64,000 nt of DNA, taken from JAXMCK01 sp046349395 (GTDB taxonomy: Bacteria; Pseudomonadota; Alphaproteobacteria; Geminicoccales; Geminicoccaceae). The DNA lies in NCBI GenBank assembly GCA_046349395.1, contig JAXMCK010000003.1, positions 744,001 through 808,000 on the forward strand, written 5' to 3'. Positions 40,827 through 49,627 of the stretch are shown here, one piece after another. The notes under the pieces were generated by a model. The model did no database searches. It saw only the letters and a program-made list of their open reading frames with translations, and was not told the DNA's origin. Position 1 is the stretch's first letter. Each line of letters starts with the position of its first letter. The position numbers and the translations under genes were made by a program.

Positions 40827-42050
40827 ATGCGCGATCCCGAGTTCCACCGCATCCGCCGGCTGCCGCCTTACGTCTTCGCCGAGGTGAACCGGCTGAAGGC
40901 GGCGGCCCGGGGCGCCGGGCGCGACATCATCGATCTCGGCATGGGCAATCCGGACAGCCCGACGCCGAAGCACATCGTCGACAAGCTGGTCGAGACCGTC
41001 CGCGACGGGAAGACCCACCGCTACTCGACCTCGCGCGGTATTCCGGGCCTGCGCAAGGCCTGGGCCGGCTACTACGAGCGCCGCTTCGGCGTGAAGCTCG
41101 ACCCCGAGACGCAGGTCTGCGTCACCCTGGGCTCGAAGGAGGGTCTCGCCAACCTCGCCCAGGCGATCACCGCGCCGGGCGATACCATCATCACGCCCAA
41201 CCCCAGCTACCCGATCCATCCTTTCGGCTTCATCATCGCCGGCGCCTCGATCCGCCACGTGCCGTTCGGCCCCGGCATCGACCTGATGCGCGAGCTTGCC
41301 CGCGCCGCCGAGCACTGCGTGCCGGCTCCCAGCATGGTGGTGCTCAACTTCCCGTCCAATCCGACAGCACTGACCTGCGATCTCAGCTTCTACCGCGAGG
41401 CCGTCGAGTGGGCGCGGCGGAAGGAGATCTTCATCCTCTCCGACATCGCCTACACCGAGATCTACTTCGATCCCGACCGGCCGCCGCCGTCGCTCCTGGA
41501 GGTGCCGGGAGCGTTCGAGATCGGCATCGAGTTCGGCTCGCTCTCCAAGACCTACTCCATGCCGGGCTGGCGCATCGGCTTCGCCGCCGGCAACGAGCGG
41601 CTCGTGGCGGCCCTGACCCGCATCAAGTCCTATCTCGACTACGGCGCCTTCACCCCGATCCAGGTCGCGGCCACGACCGCGCTGAACGGCCCCCAGGACT
41701 GCGTCGATCAGGTGCGCAAGCTCTACCGCGAGCGGCGCGACGTGCTGGTCGACGGCCTCGTCAAGGCCGGCTGGCCGGTACCGAAGCCCGACGCCACCAT
41801 GTTCTGCTGGGCGCCCGTCCCGGAGCAGTTCGCCCATCTGGGCTCGCTCGGCTTCAGCAAGCTGCTGCTGGAGGAGGCCGAGGTTGCCGTCGCCCCGGGC
41901 ATCGGCTTCGGCGAGTACGGCGAGGGCTATGTCCGCCTCGCTCTGGTCGAGAACAAGCATCGGCTCCGGCAGGCCGTGCGGAACATCAAGACCTTCCTGC
42001 AGTCGCGCCGTGGCCGCAACGAGCCGCCGGCGGAGCTAGAGGCCGCCTGA
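40827..42050 (+). CDS. Class I/II PLP-dependent aminotransferase (AlaC/DapL-like)
   Basis: A 407-residue fold-type I aminotransferase. It starts MRDPEFHRIRRLPPYVFAEV, then GRDIIDLGMGNPDSPTPKHI. NFPSNPTALT, LSDIAYTEIYF and GSLSKTYSMPGWRIGF give the cofactor-binding Asn, Asp-Tyr and catalytic Lys. This type is annotated as alanine transaminase AlaC or LL-diaminopimelate aminotransferase, and in many Alphaproteobacteria it stands directly before hom. That context suggests a role in Asp-family or alanine synthesis. Exact substrate is uncertain. Confidence 0.93.
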   Translation: MRDPEFHRIRRLPPYVFAEVNRLKAAARGAGRDIIDLGMGNPDSPTPKHIVDKLVETVRDGKTHRYSTSRGIPGLRKAWAGYYERRFGVKLDPETQVCVTLGSKEGLANLAQAITAPGDTIITPNPSYPIHPFGFIIAGASIRHVPFGPGIDLMRELARAAEHCVPAPSMVVLNFPSNPTALTCDLSFYREAVEWARRKEIFILSDIAYTEIYFDPDRPPPSLLEVPGAFEIGIEFGSLSKTYSMPGWRIGFAAGNERLVAALTRIKSYLDYGAFTPIQVAATTALNGPQDCVDQVRKLYRERRDVLVDGLVKAGWPVPKPDATMFCWAPVPEQFAHLGSLGFSKLLLEEAEVAVAPGIGFGEYGEGYVRLALVENKHRLRQAVRNIKTFLQSRRGRNEPPAELEAA

Positions 42051-42051
42051 C

Positions 42052-43344
42052 ATGGGTCCGGATCTGCGGATCGGCATCGCCGGGCTCGGCACCGTCGGTG
42101 GCGGCACTCTCCGCCTGCTGCAGGACAATGCCGAGCTGCTGGCCACCCGCACCGGCCGCCACTTACGTGTTACCGCCGTCAGCGCCCGGGACAAGGCGAA
42201 GGCCCGCGGCCTCGATCTCGCCGGCATCCGCTGGATCGCCGACGCGCGCGCGCTCGCCGAGGATCCCGAGGTCGACGTCGTCTGCGAGCTGATCGGCGGG
42301 TCCGAGGGTGTGGCCCGCGACCTCGTCACGGCAGCGCTGCGCCACGGCAAGTCGGTCGTCACCGCCAACAAGGCACTGCTCGCCCATCACGGCGGCGAGC
42401 TTGCGGCCATCGCCGACGCGGCCGGCGTCTCGCTCGGCTTCGAGCCCGCCGTCGCCGGCGGCATCCCGATCGTGAAGTCCCTGCGCGAGGGGCTCGCCGC
42501 CAACCGGATCAGCCGCGTCTACGGAATCCTGAACGGCACCAGCAACTACATCCTGACCACCATGCGCGAGAACGGGCGCGACTTCGCGGACGTGCTCGCC
42601 GAGGCCCAGTCGCTGGGCTACGCCGAGGCCGATCCCTCCTTCGACATCGACGGCATCGACGCCGCCCACAAGCTGGCGCTGCTCGCCGCCGTCGCATTCG
42701 GCGGCCGGCCACGCTTCGACGCCATCCACATCGAAGGTATTCGTCACGTCACGGCGATGGACATCGCCTTCGCCGACCAGCTCGGTTACCGGATCAAGCT
42801 GCTGGGTGTCGCCCGGATGACCGGTGCGGGCCTGGAGCAGCGCCTCCACCCCTGCATGGTGCGCCGCGACTCGCCGATCGCCCAAGTCGAGGGCGTGTTC
42901 AACGGCGTGGTCGTCGAGGGCGACGGGGTGGACGCCGTGATGCACGAGGGCCGCGGTGCGGGGGCCGGACCGACCGGCTCCGCCGTCGTCGCCGATCTCG
43001 TCGACATCGCCCGCGGCCTGCGCCTGCCGGTGTTCGGCGTGCGCGCCGACCGGCTCGCCGACCATCGCATCGCCCCGATGTCGGCGCACGAGGGCAGCTA
43101 CTACATCCGGCTCATGGTGCTGGACCGGCCGGGCGTGATGGCCGACGTGACCGCCGTCCTGCGCGATCACCAGGTGTCCATCGCCTCGCTCATCCAGCAG
43201 GGCCGCAATCCCGGCCAGGGCGTGCCGATCGTGCTGACCTCGCACGACACGGTCGAAGCGGCGATGACCGGTGCGCTGGCGGCGATCGCCAGCCTCGAGA
43301 CCGTCCTCGAGCCGCCCCGGATGATCCGTATCGAACGACTTTGA
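42052..43344 (+). CDS. hom: Homoserine dehydrogenase
   Basis: A 430-residue enzyme reducing aspartate semialdehyde to homoserine for Thr, Met and Ile. GIAGLGTVGGGTLRLL (about 9-24) binds NAD(P). VVTANKALLAHHG, GFEPAVAGGIPIVKSLREGL and ILNGTSNYILTTM are hallmark catalytic segments. A C-terminal ACT domain (about 350-425) with YYIRLMVLDRPGVMADVTAV suggests feedback regulation by threonine. The ATG lies one base after the aminotransferase stop. Confidence 0.97.
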   Translation: MGPDLRIGIAGLGTVGGGTLRLLQDNAELLATRTGRHLRVTAVSARDKAKARGLDLAGIRWIADARALAEDPEVDVVCELIGGSEGVARDLVTAALRHGKSVVTANKALLAHHGGELAAIADAAGVSLGFEPAVAGGIPIVKSLREGLAANRISRVYGILNGTSNYILTTMRENGRDFADVLAEAQSLGYAEADPSFDIDGIDAAHKLALLAAVAFGGRPRFDAIHIEGIRHVTAMDIAFADQLGYRIKLLGVARMTGAGLEQRLHPCMVRRDSPIAQVEGVFNGVVVEGDGVDAVMHEGRGAGAGPTGSAVVADLVDIARGLRLPVFGVRADRLADHRIAPMSAHEGSYYIRLMVLDRPGVMADVTAVLRDHQVSIASLIQQGRNPGQGVPIVLTSHDTVEAAMTGALAAIASLETVLEPPRMIRIERL

Positions 43345-43378
43345 GCCGCTACGGACAGCGGCTCGTTCCAGGAGCAGC

Positions 43379-44371
43379 GTGATGGAATATCAGAGCAGCG
43401 ATCGCAATCTGGCCCTCGACAGCGCGCGGGTGACGGAAGCTGCGGCGCTGGCGAGCTCGCGTTGGATGGGGCGTGGCGACGAGAAGGCGGCGGACCAGGC
43501 GGCCGTCGACGCGATGCGCGACGCACTGAACATCCTCGACATCGACGGCACCGTGGTGATCGGCGAGGGCGAGCGCGACGAGGCGCCGATGCTCTACATC
43601 GGCGAGCGGGTCGGCAGCGGGAAAGGGCCCAAGGTCGACATCGCCCTCGATCCGCTGGAGGGCACCACGATCACGGCGAAGGGCGGGCCGAACGCCATCG
43701 CCTGTCTCGCCATCGCCCCGCGCGGCGGCTTCCTCAACGCCCCCGACACCTACATGGAGAAGATCGCCGTCGGTGCCGGCCTGCCGCCCGACCTGATCGA
43801 CATCACCGCCACCCCGGCCGAGAACCTCAACCGCCTCGCCGAGGCCAAGGACCTGCCGGTCGACGAGCTCGTCGTGCTCATCCTCGACCGCCCGCGCCAC
43901 GAGCAGCTGATACGCGACGTGCGCGCCACCGGCGCCCGCATCCGCCTCATCAGCGACGGCGACGTCGCCGGCGTCATCGCCACCTCGCGTCCCGAGAGCG
44001 GCATCGACCTCTATCTCGGCATCGGCGGTGCCCCCGAGGGCGTGCTGGCGGCAGCCGCCCTGCGCTGCATCGGCGGCCAGTTCCAGGGCCGGCTCCACTT
44101 CCGCAACGAGGAAGAGAAGTCGCGTGCGAGGCGCATGGGCATCGAGGACCTGGGCAAGGTCTACCACATGGAGGAGCTGGCGAAGGGCGACGTCATGTTC
44201 GCCGCCACCGGCGTCACCGACGGCACGATGCTGAAGGGTGTCCGTCGCATCGGCCACAAGGTGTGGACCGAGTCGATCGTCATGCGGGCCAAGACGGGCA
44301 CGGTCCGGCTGATCGAGGCCGAGCACAATCTGCACACCAAGGACGAGTTCGCGGCCCATTTCGGCAACTGA
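43379..44371 (+). CDS. glpX: Class II fructose-1,6-bisphosphatase
   Basis: A 330-residue metal-dependent phosphatase of gluconeogenesis and the pentose cycles. ASSRWMGRGDEKAADQAAVD, VVIGEGERDEAPMLYIGE and VDIALDPLEGTT are GlpX motifs with the metal-binding Asp and Glu residues. KAKTGTVRLIEAEHNL-like sequence closes the protein. GGAGCAG lies upstream of ATG. It is 34 bases behind hom and 4 bases ahead of recJ, so likely one operon. Confidence 0.97.
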   Translation: MMEYQSSDRNLALDSARVTEAAALASSRWMGRGDEKAADQAAVDAMRDALNILDIDGTVVIGEGERDEAPMLYIGERVGSGKGPKVDIALDPLEGTTITAKGGPNAIACLAIAPRGGFLNAPDTYMEKIAVGAGLPPDLIDITATPAENLNRLAEAKDLPVDELVVLILDRPRHEQLIRDVRATGARIRLISDGDVAGVIATSRPESGIDLYLGIGGAPEGVLAAAALRCIGGQFQGRLHFRNEEEKSRARRMGIEDLGKVYHMEELAKGDVMFAATGVTDGTMLKGVRRIGHKVWTESIVMRAKTGTVRLIEAEHNLHTKDEFAAHFGN

Positions 44372-44375
44372 CCCC

Positions 44376-46133
44376 TTGGATCTCGGCCGGGGGGTCCTGG
44401 GTCGGGCCTGGCGCCTGCGCCAGCACGAGCCGGCGACCGCCCTGGCCATCAGCCAGCGCCTCGGCCTGCCCGAGATCGTGGGCCGCGTGCTGGCCGGCCG
44501 CGGCGTCACGACGGAGACGGCCGCGGGCTTCCTCGCCCCCCGGATCCGCGACTGGCTGCCGGACCCCTCGCACCTCAACGATCTCGACCGGGCGACCGAC
44601 CGCATCGCCGCGGCGGTCGAGGACGGTGAGCGCATCGGCATCATCGGCGACTACGACGTCGACGGCGCCTCCTCCACCGCCCTAGTCGGCCGCTATCTCC
44701 GCGCCCTTGGGGTCGAGGTCGAGATCGAGATCCCGGAGCGCCTGACCGACGGCTACGGGCCGAATGTCGGCGCCCTCGACCGCCTCGCCGCCGCCGACTG
44801 CCGCCTCGTCCTCACCCTCGACACGGGCACCACCGCCTTCGCCCCGCTGGCCCACGCGGCCGAGCAAGGGCAGGAGGTCGTCGTCGTCGACCACCACGCC
44901 GCCGAGGACCACCTGCCGGCGGCCCTGGCCGTCGTGAACCCGAACCGCCAGGACCAGGACTCGCCGCTGGCCCATCTGGCCGCCGTCGGGGTCGCCTTCG
45001 TGCTCCTGGTCGCCGTCAACCGTGAGCTTCGGCGCCGGGGCTACTTCGCCTCACGACCCGAACCCAATCTCATGGGGCTGCTCGATCTCGTGGCCTTGGG
45101 CACCGTCTGCGACGTCGTCCCGCTCACCGGCCTCAACCGCGCCTTCGTCGCTCAGGGGCTGAAGGTGGCGACCAACACCGCCGTCCCCGGCTTGGCCGCA
45201 CTCGCCCGCTGTGCCGGCATCACGTCCGTCGACAGTGCCCGGCAGCTCGGGTTCACGCTCGGCCCCCGCATCAATGCCGGCGGCCGCACCGGCAAGTCCG
45301 CCCTCGGCGCACGTCTGCTCATGATGGACGATGCGGGCGAGGCCGCCGGTATCGCCGCCTATCTCGACGAGCTGAACCGCCAGCGCCAGGATATCGAGCG
45401 CGAGCTGATGCAGGTCGCGGCCCAGGCCGCCGAGCCGCAGCTCGATGCCGACCGGCCCGTCATCGTCGTCGCCGGCGAGGGCTGGCACATCGGTGTGCTG
45501 GGCATCGTCGCCAGCCGCCTCGTCGAGCGCTGCCACCGTCCCGTCTTCGTCGTCGGCACAGCCGAGGGTGTCGGTAAGGGCTCGGCCCGCTCCATCCCGG
45601 GCTTCGACGTCGGCGCGGCCGTGATCGCCGCCAAGGCGGCGGGCCTCCTGCTCCATGCCGGCGGCCACAAGATGGCGGCCGGGATCACCGTGGCGACCGA
45701 TCGCCTCACCGACCTGACGGGCTTCCTCATCGAGCGCTTCACCGAGTTCTGCGGTCCGGCGACGCCGAAGCCCGCGAGCCTGGAACTCGACGGCATGCTG
45801 GCTGTCGGCGGTGTCACCATGGACCTCGCCCGTACCCTGGAGCAGGTCGCCCCTTTCGGCGCCGGCAATGCCGAGCCCGCCTTCTGCCTGCAGGACGTCC
45901 ACGTGGCTTTCACGAAGCCGGTCGGCGACGGACACCTCAGCTGCACCCTGGTCGGCCCCGGCGGCGGGGCCGGCGTCAAGGGCATGGCCTTCCGCGCCCG
46001 GGGCAACGCGCTGGGTGTGGCTTTGGCCCAAGGTGCACCGCTGCGTCTTGCCGGGAAGCTGAAGCTCGATACTTGGCAGGGAACGACCCGCCCCTGCTTC
46101 ACGATCGAGGACGCTTCCCCTGCGACGCCTTGA
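44376..46133 (+). CDS. recJ: Single-stranded-DNA-specific exonuclease RecJ
   Basis: A 585-residue 5' to 3' exonuclease of recombination and mismatch repair. It starts at TTG 44376. DHH-family motifs follow: IIGDYDVDGASSTAL, LTLDTGTTAF and VVVDHHAAEDHLPAALAVVN. The DHHA1 part has LGPRINAGGRTGKSALGARL, then GVLGIVASRLVERCHRPVFV and LLLHAGGHKMAAGITV. A C-terminal OB-like region follows. Its 3' end overlaps the signal peptide of the next gene. Confidence 0.96.
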   Translation: MDLGRGVLGRAWRLRQHEPATALAISQRLGLPEIVGRVLAGRGVTTETAAGFLAPRIRDWLPDPSHLNDLDRATDRIAAAVEDGERIGIIGDYDVDGASSTALVGRYLRALGVEVEIEIPERLTDGYGPNVGALDRLAAADCRLVLTLDTGTTAFAPLAHAAEQGQEVVVVDHHAAEDHLPAALAVVNPNRQDQDSPLAHLAAVGVAFVLLVAVNRELRRRGYFASRPEPNLMGLLDLVALGTVCDVVPLTGLNRAFVAQGLKVATNTAVPGLAALARCAGITSVDSARQLGFTLGPRINAGGRTGKSALGARLLMMDDAGEAAGIAAYLDELNRQRQDIERELMQVAAQAAEPQLDADRPVIVVAGEGWHIGVLGIVASRLVERCHRPVFVVGTAEGVGKGSARSIPGFDVGAAVIAAKAAGLLLHAGGHKMAAGITVATDRLTDLTGFLIERFTEFCGPATPKPASLELDGMLAVGGVTMDLARTLEQVAPFGAGNAEPAFCLQDVHVAFTKPVGDGHLSCTLVGPGGGAGVKGMAFRARGNALGVALAQGAPLRLAGKLKLDTWQGTTRPCFTIEDASPATP

Positions 46134-46920
46134 GATCCTCCTCGCCTGCCTGCTCGCAAGCTCGCCCGCACTCGCCTGTGGCGGACTCGATCCCTGCGAG
46201 GTTAAGGGCGGCCACTACCTGGCCCTGCCGCCACCTACATGGGACGGGCACAGCCTGCTTCCGACCACCGTCTTCTTCCACGGCTGGCAGAGCTCGGCCG
46301 CCGCATTCGCCTCGGACCAGAAGTTCGTCGCCGGTTTCCACGCCCGCGGCCAGCTCCTGATCCTCCCCGACGGCATCGACAAGTCCTGGTCGTTCCACGG
46401 CTCCCCTGAGCAGGCGCGCGACGAGATGGCCTTCATGGACGCCGTCCGCGCCGACATGCTGCAGCGCTGGCCCGTGGACACGAAGCGCCTCCTCGTCTCC
46501 GGCTTCTCGATCGGCGGCACCATGGCGTGGGATCTCGCCTGTTACCGAGGCGGCGACTACACCGCCTTTGCGCCCGTCTCGGGTGCGTTCTGGGATCCCC
46601 TCCCAGAGCGCTGCACCACGCCCGTGAACCTCCTCCACACTCACGGAACGGCCGACGACGTCGTGCCGATGGGTGGCCGACCGATCGGCAAGCACGCCCG
46701 GCAGGGCAATGTCATGCGCGGGCTCGAGATCTGGCGTGCCGTCGACGGCTGCCGAGCGGCACCGAGCCGCACGTTCGAGGCCCACGGCCTCTCCTGCGAG
46801 GTCTGGGACGGCTGCGCCTCGGGCAAGGAGATCGAGTTGTGCCGCCACCCCGGCGGACACATGATCCCCGACGATTGGACCGGCTTCGCCCTCGACTGGG
46901 CGGCCGCACTGGAGCGCTGA
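46120..46920 (+). CDS. Secreted PHB-depolymerase-like esterase (probable CTG start)
   Basis: A 266-residue alpha/beta hydrolase. The nucleophile elbow is VSGFSIGGTMAW (GxSxG), the Asp lies in HTHGTADDVVPMGG and the His in HPGGHMIPDDW. This set resembles extracellular polyhydroxybutyrate depolymerase/feruloyl-esterase-like proteins. The first ATG in frame (46426) would delete the fold's first half. The frame from the previous in-frame stop has no ATG, GTG or TTG, but CTG at 46120 gives an ideal signal peptide (LRRLEILLACLLASSPALA) nine bases after GAGG. CTG is therefore the proposed start. Confidence 0.75.
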   Translation: MRRLEILLACLLASSPALACGGLDPCEVKGGHYLALPPPTWDGHSLLPTTVFFHGWQSSAAAFASDQKFVAGFHARGQLLILPDGIDKSWSFHGSPEQARDEMAFMDAVRADMLQRWPVDTKRLLVSGFSIGGTMAWDLACYRGGDYTAFAPVSGAFWDPLPERCTTPVNLLHTHGTADDVVPMGGRPIGKHARQGNVMRGLEIWRAVDGCRAAPSRTFEAHGLSCEVWDGCASGKEIELCRHPGGHMIPDDWTGFALDWAAALER

Positions 46921-47834
46921 TGCCCCTCCTCGATGCCGGCGCCAAGGGCGTCTACCTGATCGCGGCGACACCCTTTCGCGACGATGGCGCCCTCGACCTC
47001 GACGGCCTCGACCGTTTGATCGACTGGTACGTCGGGCACGGCATCGACGGCCTCACCATCCTCGGCCAGATGGGTGAGGCGCCGAAGCTGACCCACGAGG
47101 AATCAGTGGCCGTGGCGTCGCGCGTGCTGCGCCGCGTCGGCGATCGCCTGCCGGTCGTCGTCGGCGTCACGAGCCCGGGCTTCGCCGGCATGAAGGCGCT
47201 GACCGAGACCGTCATGGGCGAGGGTGCCGCCGGCGTCATGATCGCCCCGCCGGGCACCCTCAAGGGCGACGACGCCATCCTCGGCTGGTGCCGGCAGGCG
47301 CTGGACGCCCTGGGCGGCACCGTCCCTTGGGTGCTGCAGGACTTCCCGCTCGTCGGCGGCCCGCCCATGGGGCCGGCCCTGATCCGCCGCATCGCCGATG
47401 CGTGTCCCAGCCTCGTCGTCCTGAAGCACGAGGATTGGCCCGGCCTCGACAAGATCACCGCCGTCCGCGTCCAGGAAGGCGAGGGTGCTCGCCGCCTCTC
47501 CATCCTCTGCGGAAACGGCGGCATCTTCCTGCCGACCGAGATCGGCCGCGGTGCCGACGGGGCGATGACCGGCTACGCCTTCCCCGAGATGCTGGTCGGC
47601 GTCTGCCGCCTCATGGCCGAGGGTCGCTCTGACGAGGCGCACGATCTGTTCGACCGGCATCTGCCGCTGGTTCGCTACGAGCAGCAGCCGGGCCTCGGCC
47701 TCGTCGCCCGCAAATACGTCCTCTGGCGTCGCGGGGCGCTTGCCAGACCTGCGATCCGCGCCCCCGGCCCCCGCCTCACCGCCGAGACCAAGGCCGACCT
47801 CGACTACCTGCTCAGCCGCCTGACCAGGGCCTGA
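46920..47834 (+). CDS. DapA-family (class I aldolase) protein with altered active site
   Basis: A 304-residue TIM-barrel protein of the dihydrodipicolinate synthase/N-acetylneuraminate lyase superfamily. It starts within TGATG overlap of the esterase gene. The Schiff-base Lys is in VVLKHEDWPG. The usual GTTGE loop reads GQMGEAPKLTHEE, and the usual catalytic Tyr of YNVP reads LQDFPLVGG. So the hydroxyl relay of DHDPS is missing while the Lys remains. It is likely a keto-acid lyase or dehydratase with a different mechanism, not the lysine-pathway enzyme. Confidence 0.8.
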   Translation: MPLLDAGAKGVYLIAATPFRDDGALDLDGLDRLIDWYVGHGIDGLTILGQMGEAPKLTHEESVAVASRVLRRVGDRLPVVVGVTSPGFAGMKALTETVMGEGAAGVMIAPPGTLKGDDAILGWCRQALDALGGTVPWVLQDFPLVGGPPMGPALIRRIADACPSLVVLKHEDWPGLDKITAVRVQEGEGARRLSILCGNGGIFLPTEIGRGADGAMTGYAFPEMLVGVCRLMAEGRSDEAHDLFDRHLPLVRYEQQPGLGLVARKYVLWRRGALARPAIRAPGPRLTAETKADLDYLLSRLTRA

Positions 47835-48582
47835 AGCCGGCGCACAGGATCGGCAGCGCCTCGGCCGCCATCTCTTCGCTGCGCCGGTAGCTGTCCGGAC
47901 CGGCTGGTAGGAAACCGATCAGCCTTAGTTCGGGCGGTACGGCAACGGTGCCGAGCACGTCCTGGAGCCCCGCCACTGGGCCACCCCACCGCGTGATGAA
48001 GGGCAGGGCCGGCGCTTCCTCGCTCGTCCCCAGCACCGTCAGCCCGGCCAGTTCTCTGGGCGCCACCTCGGCCAGCAGCGTCCAAGTCACGAGGTCTATC
48101 GCCGCAAGGTCCGCGGCACCCTCCCGCACGGCCGTGATCGAGCGGCGATGAGCCCCCGTCAGCACACCCTCGGCGAAGAACGGGTCCTTCGCTCCTACCC
48201 TGGCCAATGCATGCCCTAGAGCGACCCGGCCGGAGTGCGATCCCGGATAGTTCACGGCGGCCCGCGCATCCTCGAAGGCCAGAAGGTCCTCGCGCGCGTC
48301 ATCTGCCCGCTTGACGAGGACCGAGCGGTAGGTTCCCGGCCGGCAGCCCGGGATCGCGTAGACCGGTATCGCCACCGGATCGACCACGCCCCGCAGATGG
48401 GTGACGTAGTCGCGCCCACAGCATTGGCTCAGCAGGAGGTCGGGGTCCCGCCAGACGGTGTCGAGCGGCTCGCTGCGGTCCAAATCTCTCGGCACGTCGC
48501 CGAACCCCGCCTGACGCAGGGCGGCGGCGAGACTCGCCCACCAAGCGTTGGTCGCCTGCCGAAGCTCCGGCAGGTCGTACAT
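47812..48582 (-). CDS. PhnD-like binding protein without signal peptide
   Basis: A 256-residue periplasmic-binding-protein fold. NYPGSHSGRVALGHAL, then TGAHRRSITAVREGAADLAA and IDLVTWTLL, are the pattern of phosphate/phosphonate (PhnD) binders. No signal peptide is present at the ATG at 48582 or in the open frame before it, so it is probably cytoplasmic or depends on another partner. It overlaps the convergent DapA-like gene by 23 bases and no transporter is beside it. Ligand unknown. Confidence 0.7.
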   Translation of the reverse strand: MYDLPELRQATNAWWASLAAALRQAGFGDVPRDLDRSEPLDTVWRDPDLLLSQCCGRDYVTHLRGVVDPVAIPVYAIPGCRPGTYRSVLVKRADDAREDLLAFEDARAAVNYPGSHSGRVALGHALARVGAKDPFFAEGVLTGAHRRSITAVREGAADLAAIDLVTWTLLAEVAPRELAGLTVLGTSEEAPALPFITRWGGPVAGLQDVLGTVAVPPELRLIGFLPAGPDSYRRSEEMAAEALPILCAGFRPWSGG

Positions 48583-48607
48583 CGGCAGGCTGGCGCGCGG
48601 GCGCTGC

Positions 48608-49507
48608 TCAGACGTAGTCGGGATGGATCGGGTGATCCTTGGGTCGGACGAGGTAGCGGGCGACGATCGTGCCATAGCCGGGGATCAGGTAGCCCTTGTT
48701 CCAGGCCAGGATCTCGTCCCGGCGCTCACGATAGAGTTGCGGGATTTTGTACCACGGGATGCCCGGCCAGCGATGGTGCACCGCGTGCAGATTGTTGTTG
48801 AGGAACAGCAGCGAGAGGAAGCCCCGGTCCTCGACGATCGCACAGCGCGCCCCGGGATCGGCCGCCGGCCGGTGCTCCATGTAGCTCCGCACCAGCGAGA
48901 GCGAAGTTCCCGGCAGGGCGAACAGCAGCACGTACTGCCAGAGCGGCATCCCGCACACGCCCATGATCCAGACCAGGAGCAGCGCCACCCAGAAGGCGTG
49001 TTCCAGCCAGATCTGCCAATGCCTCCGGTCGCCCGAGGCCAGCAGCGCCACCTGAGTCCGCCAGAAGCCGCCGATGGCCAGGAAGGGGCCGAGGATCAGC
49101 CGGCCGAGTAGGGTGTGGTTCCAGAGCAGCACCTGCCGCGTGATGCCGGACTGCTCGTCCCAGCGCTGCCGCGTGACATAGTAGCTCTCCGGATCGTCCA
49201 GCGGGTCGGTCAGGACCTCGTTGCGATGATGGCGGAGGTGCAGTTCACGATAGATCTCGTAGGGCAGCCAGAGCCACAGGGCCGGCTTGCCCAAGAGATC
49301 GTCGAACCACCGATTGTGAAACGGATGCCCGTGCAGCACCTCGTGCTGCAGGCTGCCTTGGAAGGCGACGGTGACCGCACCCAGAGGGAGCAGGATCCAC
49401 CATGGGATGCTGGCGTGGAACCACGTCAGCAGAAGAAAGAGCGTGTAGATACCCGCCGCAAGGACGACCGTCGGCCATTCGACGTCGCCCGTCCGCACAC
49501 TGCGCAT
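48608..49507 (-). CDS. Membrane fatty acid desaturase/hydroxylase-type protein
   Basis: A 299-residue di-iron membrane enzyme. Three His boxes are HEVLHGH, HLRHH and HAVHH (in NNNLHAVHHRWPG), with about four membrane helices including YTLFLLLTWFHASIPWWILL. This layout fits the fatty acid desaturase superfamily, including DesA- and carotenoid-ketolase-like members. ATG 49507 is used; ATG 49537 is also in frame. The gene ends 25 bases before the start of the PhnD-like gene. Lipid substrate unknown. Confidence 0.9.
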   Translation of the reverse strand: MRSVRTGDVEWPTVVLAAGIYTLFLLLTWFHASIPWWILLPLGAVTVAFQGSLQHEVLHGHPFHNRWFDDLLGKPALWLWLPYEIYRELHLRHHRNEVLTDPLDDPESYYVTRQRWDEQSGITRQVLLWNHTLLGRLILGPFLAIGGFWRTQVALLASGDRRHWQIWLEHAFWVALLLVWIMGVCGMPLWQYVLLFALPGTSLSLVRSYMEHRPAADPGARCAIVEDRGFLSLLFLNNNLHAVHHRWPGIPWYKIPQLYRERRDEILAWNKGYLIPGYGTIVARYLVRPKDHPIHPDYV

Positions 49508-49627
49508 GCTCGTTGCAATCCTGGGCCAACAGCCCATTGATGCCCGCGGACCGACGCTTCTGCAAGGCGAGATGTGGAGCCTGCGTCACAGTGTGTGGCT
49601 GATTAGAGGCAATCCAAGGATAGCGAA

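Noticed and set aside
46426..46920. Start of the esterase at the first ATG (46426)
   Set aside because: It would remove the signal peptide and the first strands of the hydrolase fold, which are clearly coded upstream in the same frame.
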